NCBI GenBank assembly: GCA_016791465.1
Contig: JAEUWE010000306.1
Location: 1 to 16,181, forward strand
DNA length: 16,181 nucleotides
Source of the DNA: Pseudobdellovibrionaceae bacterium
GTDB taxonomy: Bacteria > Bdellovibrionota > Bdellovibrionia > Bdellovibrionales > JAMPXM01
Direction of reading: 5' to 3'
Shown: piece by piece, positions 1-5,676 of the stretch
Layout: every line of letters begins with the position of its first letter
Position numbering within the stretch: position 1 is the first letter of the stretch
The notes under the pieces: generated by a model
The model's input: the letters and a program-made list of their open reading frames with translations, nothing else
What the model was told of the DNA's origin: nothing
Database searches by the model: none
Position numbers and translations under genes: made by a program

Positions 1-165
1 TACCTCGGGATGAAGTCGCTTGAGGATGCGGCGACGAAGGCATCGTGGAAAACGGTATGGAGTGCCGGGCAATCGGTGGGTCTGATTGATTCAGAGGAAA
101 GCTGCCGAGATATCATCGAGAATTTCGCGCGCGAGTATCGCGAAGCGGTGTCGAGATTGCCGTAG
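1..165 (+). CDS. Nitronate monooxygenase-like flavoprotein, C-terminal end (partial)
   Basis: An open frame enters from the left edge and stops at TAG 163-165, giving the last 54 residues of a protein. The segment WKTVWSAGQSVGLI followed by a helix ending REYREAVSRLP is the usual C-terminus of the nitronate monooxygenase / 2-nitropropane dioxygenase family. These are FMN-dependent cytosolic TIM-barrel enzymes that oxidise alkyl nitronates. The FMN-binding and catalytic residues lie outside the window, so the exact substrate class cannot be judged and related NAD(P)H:flavin oxidoreductases are possible. The family call rests on the C-terminal signature only. Confidence 0.65.
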   Translation, partial: YLGMKSLEDAATKASWKTVWSAGQSVGLIDSEESCRDIIENFAREYREAVSRLP

Positions 166-201
166 CGACTGCGGGCCGCGAGTTCTTTAACATTGATGCG
201 C

Positions 202-227
202 CACAACTTCCGGCGCCGGAAGCTGTG
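202..227. repeat. Long palindrome downstream of the flavoprotein gene
   Basis: The core at 207-222 (CTTCCGGCGCCGGAAG) is a perfect 16-base palindrome. Beyond one mismatched pair (206/223) the flanks CACA (202-205) and TGTG (224-227) also pair, so 26 bases form a nearly perfect inverted repeat with no loop to spare. It sits 37 bases after the flavoprotein stop and about 70 bases before the next start. There is no T-tract after it, so it is not a standard intrinsic terminator. A protein-binding operator, a transcript 3' hairpin or a cruciform are all possible. Confidence 0.6.
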
Positions 228-298
228 ATGTGTCGAAGCTCCTGGACCGAGTCTTGAAAGTCTTTCTCGCGTTCGACGTAACTCTGGTCAGGTGAGAA

Positions 299-946
299 AT
301 GAATCGGTTCCTAGGCTCTATTTTGATTTTGGCAGGTGCCATTTTGTGGCACCCGTGCGCTTTTTCGCGTGACGTTGACGGCGATCGCCAACGGGCAGAA
401 GCCTTGGTGGAGCGTCTCTATCGACAATCAGCCGAAGTTGGCGGTCTTGAGTCAGTATCGCGTGAGTTAAAAGAGAGTAAGCTTGCGCGACACTTCGTTG
501 TTCGCAACGCGATCGCAGCGCAGCGCTTGAATCTCGTTGCAACGAAGGCGTGGCTTGAAGCGAACGGCATCGATGGTTTGCAGCTTTCTCCTGGCACTCG
601 CTCGTCGGTAACCACGGCAGTTCAGGTGAGTTCTCCTGTTTCAATCTTCGAGCGCGAAGCCGGGGCCTTGGTGCCAGAGGCGCTTCGTGCTGCTGGCGCC
701 GCAGAGCGTGCGCGTTTAGAGCTTGAACTGAGCGATGCACTTCGTGCGATGGAGCCGATCAACGAAGAGATTCGACAGCTCACGCGCAGACGTTTGCTTG
801 ATCGCGGCGTCGATACACCGATTGAGCGTTTTGCGGGAGACACGCGCTACGCTTCATTCCGTCGCGCGCTTCAGTTTCGCGTTGGATTTTCTGGTGCGGC
901 TTTGGCCGGCGGACGCAGCTGCGAGGCACTTTTTAAGGCGCCTTGA
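299..946 (+). CDS. Secreted protein of unknown function (215 aa)
   Basis: I do not recognise this family. The start ATG has a good ribosome-binding site (AGGTGA from 290, six bases before it). Residues 1-23 form a signal peptide: short basic start MNR, hydrophobic core FLGSILILAGAILW, likely cleavage near AFS/RD. The mature part is charged and mostly helical, rich in Arg, Glu and Ala, with a probable amphipathic helix around 28-90 and another around 125-165. No catalytic motif, Cys pair or repeat stands out. It is probably periplasmic. It stands alone between the palindrome and a second unrecognised secreted protein; the spacing to that gene (179 bases) does not suggest tight coupling. The presence of a gene is well supported; its function is unknown. 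Confidence 0.7.
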   Translation: MNRFLGSILILAGAILWHPCAFSRDVDGDRQRAEALVERLYRQSAEVGGLESVSRELKESKLARHFVVRNAIAAQRLNLVATKAWLEANGIDGLQLSPGTRSSVTTAVQVSSPVSIFEREAGALVPEALRAAGAAERARLELELSDALRAMEPINEEIRQLTRRRLLDRGVDTPIERFAGDTRYASFRRALQFRVGFSGAALAGGRSCEALFKAP

Positions 947-956
947 GCGGCGCGGG

Positions 957-978
957 GCTCGGCCGAGCGGTCACTTTT
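957..978 (+). terminator. Weak terminator-like hairpin
   Basis: A perfect 12-base palindrome (GCTCGGCCGAGC, 957-968) starts 11 bases after the preceding stop codon and is followed five bases later by TTTTT (974-978). The gap between stem and T-run is unusual, so this may be only a partial terminator. The rest of 979-1125 holds nothing I can support. Confidence 0.3.
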
Positions 979-1125
979 TGAGAGACATCGCTGCTGTAAT
1001 CGGCCTAATTTTGAATCATGAGATATTTCACTTTGAGCGTCATTGTGCTCTTACGGGGCGTTGAGTTTGAAGGGAGATGAAGTGACTGCGCTCGGTCAAT
1101 TAAGCTCGAGGTCGAGTCCCACCGG

Positions 1126-2703
1126 ATGTTGGTCGAGTCGATTTCGTTGATCGTTGAATCGTTGCTCATGGACGTATTTGTCTCATCCGATAAACGTATT
1201 GTGACGTCGCTAACCACATGTTGTTTCTGCTCAATCATACTCCTCCTCGCCGTTGAAGCAGCAGGAAGTTCATGTGGTTTTACAGACGACAATGGCTCGC
1301 CCATCGGTCTTATTAGGTTGGATAAAGAGATACGTCGCCAAAAGGAACTACGAGGCCTAGAAAATCCAGGGAAGTTCTGCTCCGACAACTTAAAGGCTCG
1401 CTATTTCGATGCTCACAAAGCTGAGTTCGGTAAGATTGGAGTCATGAGCCTGGATGACCCCGGATTTGAGAGCGCCGCCGAGAAGTTGATCCTCACGACT
1501 GAGACTGATCCATGGGGCATGACCCTCTTGCCCAGTAAAAGTGTGCGCCTTGAAGCACTTCGTCGCGTCAGTTCTGTTCTCGGTATTGACGATCAATCGT
1601 TCACGATGCCGCGACCACGTACAGATGATGAACTTCGACATATGGGTACGGTATTTCAGCGCATTGACTCAAATCCTGCGATCAATGCGAAAAAACTTGC
1701 CGGGCCAGTTAAGGCGACCATAGCTGAACTTGCGGCCTGTGCTCAAATGACAGTTCCAGGTGTTCCAACATGCGTCTGGAGTTTAAAAACCATTCAGGAT
1801 CTTATGGCTCCCAAGAGCTCGGCCGCCGGATTCATGACTAGCATTGATGACTGGAAAGCCATTCTTCTAAGCCGGCAGTATGAGGAGGGCCTCAGAACTA
1901 CCGCGCAGAGAATGCAGGTCGCTATCGCCAAAGAACAATTCGCACCCGTTGAGAACATTTTTGATCTTCTTATCGACTCGTTTCAAAAGTCTAAAATGGA
2001 ACTCCCTCAAGCAAAGGACGCCGCATTCAAAGTCATGGGATTGTTAGCAAACGGCGGAGCCAACACTTTTGACAGGATAAGATCAATGGAGGGAGCGAAC
2101 ATTTCCCCGAGTCCTCCGATGAGTCAGCTTGGTCAAGCTCTCGGTTTCATTTCAAACGCTATGCATGTATTGGATAGCATGAAACAAGAAAAAGGATATC
2201 CACTATTCTCGCTTCCAAAGGACGTAAGGGCTGCATGTGACAATGCGAAACCGTATCACTTTTGGCTGTCAGCTGCGCTCGCTAGAAAGCTCGTAGTCGA
2301 AGAAAGATTCAATCCGAAAACCGCGGCAACGTCGACCTTTATCGCAGCAAAGGGATACCAAGTGATCCGAGGGCACTTCTTCAAGAGAGGGGTGAGCAAT
2401 CTCGGAATTATCTTGGCACAAGAGGCATTTAGTCCGATCGCAAACATTGTCAGGACCGATTTAGCGTATAGCGCGTCGGGCGCTCACTATGGAGCTGCAT
2501 TTGCGTCCGGGAAACGTCCGAACATTGATCTCGACGAAAGCCTAAGGGAACTTATCAGGCAAGCACCTACAGAGTCGCCACTTTCAAGATCCGATGCAGA
2601 AATGCTGGTTGAACGTCACAAATTCGAAGCCCTTCGCCACTGGGATTCAAAGTTCAAACCGAATGCTGCATTTGAATATCTTAAAACTAATAATCCATTG
2701 TAA
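1126..2703 (+). CDS. Large exported or membrane-anchored protein of unknown function (525 aa)
   Basis: I do not recognise this protein. The frame is closed by a TGA at 1078-1080, and ATG 1126 is the first start in it. A second ATG at 1168 (residue 15) and a GTG at 1201 are alternatives, and none has a convincing Shine-Dalgarno sequence. A hydrophobic segment at about residues 28-46 (SLTTCCFCSIILLLAVEAA) follows a basic DKR, consistent with a signal peptide or signal anchor. The exported part has scattered cysteines (near 50, 86, 205 and 217) and is mostly helical, with no recognisable catalytic motif. Arginine is often AGA/AGG (for example in EEGLRTTAQRMQ and FDRIRSM), unlike the genes after 5600, and the GC content looks lower. 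This fits horizontal acquisition. It ends 88 bases before the reading frame of the deaminase-family gene, on the same strand. Confidence 0.7.
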   Translation: MLVESISLIVESLLMDVFVSSDKRIVTSLTTCCFCSIILLLAVEAAGSSCGFTDDNGSPIGLIRLDKEIRRQKELRGLENPGKFCSDNLKARYFDAHKAEFGKIGVMSLDDPGFESAAEKLILTTETDPWGMTLLPSKSVRLEALRRVSSVLGIDDQSFTMPRPRTDDELRHMGTVFQRIDSNPAINAKKLAGPVKATIAELAACAQMTVPGVPTCVWSLKTIQDLMAPKSSAAGFMTSIDDWKAILLSRQYEEGLRTTAQRMQVAIAKEQFAPVENIFDLLIDSFQKSKMELPQAKDAAFKVMGLLANGGANTFDRIRSMEGANISPSPPMSQLGQALGFISNAMHVLDSMKQEKGYPLFSLPKDVRAACDNAKPYHFWLSAALARKLVVEERFNPKTAATSTFIAAKGYQVIRGHFFKRGVSNLGIILAQEAFSPIANIVRTDLAYSASGAHYGAAFASGKRPNIDLDESLRELIRQAPTESPLSRSDAEMLVERHKFEALRHWDSKFKPNAAFEYLKTNNPL

Positions 2704-2712
2704 GTCGGCCCG

Positions 2713-2753
2713 GCGGGTCCTCGGGCTGAGCCGCCTTTCGGTCAGCGGACCGC
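2713..2753. repeat. Compound hairpin after the 525-aa gene
   Basis: Nested inverted repeats lie ten bases after the stop codon. The inner stem pairs GCTGA/TCAGC and CCG/CGG around a five-base loop (2725-2746, one bulged G). The outer arms GCGGGTCC (2713-2720) and GGACCGC (2747-2753) pair with one bulge. No T-tract follows, so it may be a transcript-end structure, a Rho-type terminator or a folded RNA element rather than a classical terminator. Confidence 0.4.
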
Positions 2754-2787
2754 GTTCCCTTGCTGGACGATTCCGCAGGTGTGGGCT

Positions 2788-2800
2788 ATAACGACGTTAT
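2788..2800. promoter_or_regulatory. 13-base inverted repeat upstream of the deaminase gene
   Basis: ATAACGACGTTAT is a perfect palindrome about a central A (six-base arms). It lies just before the deaminase coding frame and overlaps the stop codon (2789-2791) that closes that frame. It has the size and position of a dimeric repressor site. No regulator gene lies nearby, so this is only a candidate. Confidence 0.3.
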
Positions 2801-3823
2801 GCAAAAGTATTAAATCGAGAATGGCTGTCGAGCATACCTAAAGTCGAAATTCATCTTCACCTCGAGGGTGCCATCCCGATGCCGTGTCTTTGGGAGCTCA
2901 TTCAAAAGTATGGAGGCGATAGCGACATTCGTAGCCAAGAGGCCTTGCAGCGTCGCTTTATCTATTCAGATTTTGCTCACTTCATCCAAACATGGGTTTG
3001 GAAAAACAAATTCATCCGTGAGTACGAAGATTTCGATTTTATTGCAATGTCAGTGGCAGAGGATCTCAAGAGCCAAAACATTCGTTATGTCGAAGCCTTT
3101 ATCTCTCCTCCTGACTTCGTCCGACATGGTTTAGAAACAGGACGAATCATTGAGTCTGTCCGACGGGGACTCAACAGGGTCGCGGGCATTGAGGTCAGCC
3201 TCGTGGTCGATCTCGTAAGGGATTATGGCGAAAGCCGGGCGTTGGCGACCTTGGACGCAACGGTTGAGGCCAAGGGCTACGGCGTTTTGGGCGTTGGGAT
3301 TGGAGGGTCCGAAAAAGAGTTCCCGCCTTCGCTGTACAAAGCAGTTTATGCCAAAGCGAGAGCGAACAACTTAAAAACGAGTGCCCATGCCGGTGAAGCT
3401 GCTGGAGCTGATAGTATCTGGGGAGCGATTCGCGATCTTCAGGTGGATCGCATTGGGCACGGTACAAGAGCGGTCGAAGATCCCAATTTGGTCGAATATC
3501 TTGTCCAACACCAAGTACCGATCGAGATGTGCCCGTTATCCAATCTCAGAACACAGGTTATTTCCTCTATAGCAGAGCATCCGATCCATGACTTTTTCAA
3601 TCGTGGCGCCTTGGTTACCGTCAACACTGACGACCCAAAGATGTTCAACAATTCTCTCGTTGATGAATTCGAATGTTTGATGGAGGACCATCACTTTACA
3701 CGTCAGGAAGTTAAGCAATTAACTTTAAATGCATTGCAGGCTTCGTGGCTGGAAGATCAGAAAAAGAAACAGCTGATCGAAGAAATTTCTTCTGACGTTT
3801 CATGGAGAACGCCGGTTGTCTGA
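2792..3823 (+). CDS. Adenosine/adenine deaminase family protein, 5' end unresolved
   Basis: This is a zinc amidohydrolase-type purine nucleoside/base deaminase that would convert adenosine (or adenine) to inosine (or hypoxanthine) in the cytosol. Counting from ATG 2879, the family motifs are HAGE (170-173, zinc His and catalytic Glu), RIGHG (191-195), MCPLSN (217-222) and NTDDP (249-253, zinc Asp then Asp). The first zinc motif, EIHLHLEG, is encoded at 2846-2869, before ATG 2879, so that ATG cannot be the true start of an active enzyme. The open frame reaches back to 2792 and reads naturally as NREWLSSIPKVEIHLHLEG, but it contains no ATG, GTG or TTG. CTG 2825, ATT 2849 and ATA 2834 are the only near-starts. 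Out-of-frame ATGs lie at 2799 and 2821. Either a rare start is used or one base has been lost or gained near the 5' end. AGA/AGG codons resemble those of the preceding gene. The coordinates given are the whole open frame. Adenine or aminofutalosine deaminase are alternatives to adenosine deaminase. Confidence 0.8.
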   Translation, partial: RRYAKVLNREWLSSIPKVEIHLHLEGAIPMPCLWELIQKYGGDSDIRSQEALQRRFIYSDFAHFIQTWVWKNKFIREYEDFDFIAMSVAEDLKSQNIRYVEAFISPPDFVRHGLETGRIIESVRRGLNRVAGIEVSLVVDLVRDYGESRALATLDATVEAKGYGVLGVGIGGSEKEFPPSLYKAVYAKARANNLKTSAHAGEAAGADSIWGAIRDLQVDRIGHGTRAVEDPNLVEYLVQHQVPIEMCPLSNLRTQVISSIAEHPIHDFFNRGALVTVNTDDPKMFNNSLVDEFECLMEDHHFTRQEVKQLTLNALQASWLEDQKKKQLIEEISSDVSWRTPVV

Positions 3824-3833
3824 CAGTGGTTCT

Positions 3834-3864
3834 GCAGGCCGGCATGGTTATGTGCGCGGCCTGC
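3834..3864. terminator. Hairpin between convergent deaminase and grxD genes
   Basis: GCAGGCCG (3834-3841) pairs perfectly with CGGCCTGC (3857-3864), and GCA/TGC inside extends the stem past one bulged base. It lies between two convergent stop codons (3823 and 3872), the usual place for a shared two-way terminator. There is no clear T-run on either strand, so termination efficiency is uncertain. Confidence 0.5.
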
Positions 3865-3871
3865 AAATCAA

Positions 3872-4195
3872 CTACAGCATCGGCTGCAGTTCGCCGGCCT
3901 CAAACATTTCCATCATGATGTCGCTGCCGCCGACGAGGGTTTTGTTGACGTAGAGCTGTGGGATCGTGGGCCAGTTGCCGAAGCTCTTGATGCCTTCGCG
4001 GATGTGCGGATCTTGAATCACGTCGACTGAGTGAAACTTTGCGCCGCACTCTTGAAGGATGGCGACCGCGCGTGCGGAGAAGCCACACATCGGGAACTGT
4101 GGCGTGCCTTTCATGAAGAGCACGATCTTGTTGGCGTCGAGGATCTGTTGAATGCGGTAGTGAGTTTGTTCGAGAGTTTCTGGTGCTTTTTCCAT
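3872..4195 (-). CDS. grxD: Monothiol glutaredoxin, CGFS type (Grx4/GrxD)
   Basis: This encodes a 107-residue cytosolic iron-sulfur carrier that binds a [2Fe-2S] cluster as a homodimer or with a BolA partner. It carries the family's CGFS active site at residues 37-40, preceded by the glutathione-contacting Lys of LFMKGTPQFP (25-35), then WPTIPQLYV (75-83) and GGSDI (89-93). Length is normal for single-domain Grx4. The start is ATG 4195-4193, because an AAGGAA ribosome site sits seven bases upstream. The frame could extend 29 residues further, but that would overlap the upstream bolA gene. It lies 13 bases after bolA on the same strand and is almost surely co-transcribed with it, which matches the known BolA-Grx4 complex. 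Confidence 0.93.
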   Translation of the reverse strand: MEKAPETLEQTHYRIQQILDANKIVLFMKGTPQFPMCGFSARAVAILQECGAKFHSVDVIQDPHIREGIKSFGNWPTIPQLYVNKTLVGGSDIMMEMFEAGELQPML

Positions 4196-4208
4196 TTTGT
4201 GTTCCTTT

Positions 4209-4442
4209 TCAGTTTTGCGGGAGAGAAGTCTTGATGGTGAGGGCATGGACCTCGCCAGTTTTGAGTTCAGCTTTAAAGACATCCATCACATGTTGGTGCT
4301 GCTGAATGCGCGACAGCCCCTTGAATGCGTTGGATGTGATGGCGACTTGGTAGTGGTCTTCAGTGCCGGTGAGGTCGACGACCTGGACGGTTCCGTCGGG
4401 GTAGGCTTGCTCAAGACGCTGTTTCATTTGTACTGGTGTCAT
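4209..4442 (-). CDS. bolA: BolA family protein
   Basis: This is a small BolA/IbaG-type protein, the partner of monothiol glutaredoxins in [2Fe-2S] handling and, in some bacteria, a transcription regulator. The sequence shows TGTEDHYQVAITSNAFKG, then HVMDVF and the near-invariant VHALTIKT, whose His is the usual cluster ligand. The EDHY loop resembles the histidine-loop IbaG/BolA2 type more than the cysteine type. ATG 4442 gives 77 residues, normal for the family. A GTG nine codons upstream (4469) would give 86. Neither has a clear Shine-Dalgarno sequence, so the start is uncertain. It is the first gene of a bolA-grxD pair and is divergent from the HNH gene, with both promoters in about 4443-4530. 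Confidence 0.9.
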   Translation of the reverse strand: MTPVQMKQRLEQAYPDGTVQVVDLTGTEDHYQVAITSNAFKGLSRIQQHQHVMDVFKAELKTGEVHALTIKTSLPQN

Positions 4443-4530
4443 AGGCGAAGGAACGTAAAGCACTTTCACGTCTGGGGCAAGAGTCGAGAACGCTTCTCAT
4501 TTGCTTCGTAAATGTGTAAAACAGCAGGCG

Positions 4531-4857
4531 ATGAACTGGGACGGCCGAGCTGATGAGGATCATATTAAGCGCGAGCGGGCGAAGGCGCGGGAGCTGAAGG
4601 CGTCGCAGTGGTGGAAACAGCAGATTGGCCCTGGGCTCTGTCATCATTGTGGCGGGAAGTTCGATAAAAAAGAGCTGACCATGGACCATCTCATTCCCGT
4701 GGCGCGTGGCGGGCGATCGGTCAAAAGTAATGTCGTCCCCGCCTGTCGAGCGTGCAATCAGACGCGAGGTCATAAGCTTGATGTCGAGCGCGCGTTTGAG
4801 AGCTTGCCAAGCGATGTGGTGACTTCACGGACGGATGAAGGCGACGACGAGGTCTAG
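4531..4857 (+). CDS. Small HNH endonuclease domain protein
   Basis: A 108-residue protein made almost entirely of an HNH (PF01844-like) nuclease domain. It has a Lys/Arg-rich helix at 11-30, then CHHC (37-40), the DH of TMDHLIPVARGG (50-61), an Asn at 67 and CRAC (72-75) followed by NQTRGHK. The two CxxC pairs would hold a structural zinc, and DH...N...N/H supplies the metal-dependent nickase or nuclease site. The tail is acidic (TDEGDDEV). ATG 4531 is preceded by a partial AGG site; a TTG at 4501 would add ten residues. It has no restriction, toxin or phage neighbours, so its biological target cannot be deduced. Its stop is seven bases from the stop of the convergent FKBP gene. Confidence 0.85.
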   Translation: MNWDGRADEDHIKRERAKARELKASQWWKQQIGPGLCHHCGGKFDKKELTMDHLIPVARGGRSVKSNVVPACRACNQTRGHKLDVERAFESLPSDVVTSRTDEGDDEV

Positions 4858-4864
4858 CCTCGGC

Positions 4865-5530
4865 CTATTCGATTTCGATCAGCTCCACTTCGAAAATCAG
4901 AGTCGCGTTTGGAGGGATGACTTGTCCTGCGCCGTTGGGCCCATAGGCCAAGTCGGCGGGGATGATCAGTCGGCGTCGACCTCCCACTTTTAAGTCTACC
5001 AACCCCTCTTCCCATCCCTTGATGTGCGGTGCCTCTTTATTTTGCAAAACAAATGAGTAGGGTTCTTTTCCTTGGGTGGACTCGAACTGCGGTCCGCGAC
5101 CGAGCGGTTGCGTAGGGTCGTAGAGCCAAGCGCTGTATTGCAGCTTCAACTTTGAGCCTGGCTTTGCGGCGCGTCCACGGCCTTTCAAAAGGTCGTCGAC
5201 AATGAGTTTGGTCACGATCTTTGGGAATTTTTTCGATGGTTCGGGAGCCATGAGCATGGCCTGGGGCTTGGCCAATGGAGTTGGCGACGGAGTTGGAGTT
5301 GGCGCAGTTTTGGCCGGCTTTGGAGTCGGCTTTGGCTTTGGAGTGGGGCTTGGGGTCGGTGGAGGCGGCGGTGTTGGAGTTGGATCCGGACGACCGGCTG
5401 CGGCTTGGCCTCGGGCTGAGCTCGGCGACAGAGTCATGGTCGTCACGCAAAGCAGTGTTATAAAAAGTGGCAGTGTGGCAGTGATGGCCTGGGTGAAAAC
5501 AGTGCGGCGAAAGCTCGATCGGATTTGCAT
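4865..5530 (-). CDS. Secreted FKBP-type peptidyl-prolyl cis-trans isomerase
   Basis: A 221-residue exported prolyl isomerase, expected to catalyse cis-trans isomerisation of X-Pro bonds in the cell envelope. Residues 1-41 form a long signal sequence (RSSFRR basic region, hydrophobic TLPLFITLLCVTT, then SPSSARG). Residues 48-90 are a low-complexity Pro/Thr/Lys linker. The FKBP fold occupies about 105-221, with GSKLKLQYSAWLYD, the FESTQ segment, IKGWEEGLVDLKVGGRRRLI, IPADLAYG and IPPNATLIFEVELIEI, which supply the usual hydrophobic active-site pocket. ATG 5530 has no clear ribosome site but fits the signal peptide. It is divergent from the topoisomerase VI operon, sharing about 140 bases of upstream DNA. 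Whether the linker crosses the peptidoglycan layer is inference. Confidence 0.92.
   Translation of the reverse strand: MQIRSSFRRTVFTQAITATLPLFITLLCVTTMTLSPSSARGQAAAGRPDPTPTPPPPPTPSPTPKPKPTPKPAKTAPTPTPSPTPLAKPQAMLMAPEPSKKFPKIVTKLIVDDLLKGRGRAAKPGSKLKLQYSAWLYDPTQPLGRGPQFESTQGKEPYSFVLQNKEAPHIKGWEEGLVDLKVGGRRRLIIPADLAYGPNGAGQVIPPNATLIFEVELIEIE
5261..5389 (-). repeat. Low-complexity Pro/Thr/Lys coding repeat in the FKBP linker
   Basis: Residues 48-90 of the FKBP protein are runs of TP, PP, SPTP and KPKP, encoded by near-repeats of a short GGAGTTGG-like unit on the plus strand. Such tracts are prone to slippage and length variation between strains. They usually act as extended spacers between a signal or anchor and a folded domain. 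Confidence 0.7.
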
Positions 5531-5592
5531 GCGAACACTGTAAGACGGGATTTGCTTTTAGGTAAAGGCTTGAAAAGAACTGCAGATTTCGG

Positions 5593-5624
5593 TTGCGCCG
5601 CGGCAAGAACGGCTTGCGTCGCGG
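5593..5624. promoter_or_regulatory. Phased 11-base direct repeat upstream of the topoisomerase VI operon
   Basis: TTGCGCCGCGG (5593-5603) recurs as TTGCGTCGCGG (5614-5624), with ten of eleven bases identical and a 21-base start-to-start distance, which is two turns of B-DNA. The pair lies in the divergent region between the FKBP gene and top6B. That geometry is common for tandem regulator sites on one face of the helix. No consensus promoter could be assigned with confidence. Confidence 0.35.
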
Positions 5625-5676
5625 TTCAGACTATTGAAATGATGTTGGCTCGCAAAAAGGTCCGACGGGAGTGATG

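Noticed and set aside
735..1064. Second plus-strand frame overlapping the end of the 215-aa gene, as a possible frameshifted continuation
   Set aside because: No ribosome site, Arg/His-rich composition typical of an out-of-frame reading, and no homology cue linking it to the upstream protein.
2704..2812. Integron attC-like site between the 525-aa gene and the deaminase
   Set aside because: Hairpins and a GTTATGC-like end are present, but the paired consensus core sites flanking the hairpin are missing and no other cassettes or integrase are visible.
5261..5389. Repeats suggestive of a CRISPR or minisatellite array
   Set aside because: They are explained by the Pro/Thr/Lys linker codons of the FKBP gene; there are no regular spacers.
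5037..5606. Long minus-strand frame overlapping the FKBP gene
   Set aside because: Same strand, different frame; the FKBP frame has a signal peptide and complete domain, this one none.
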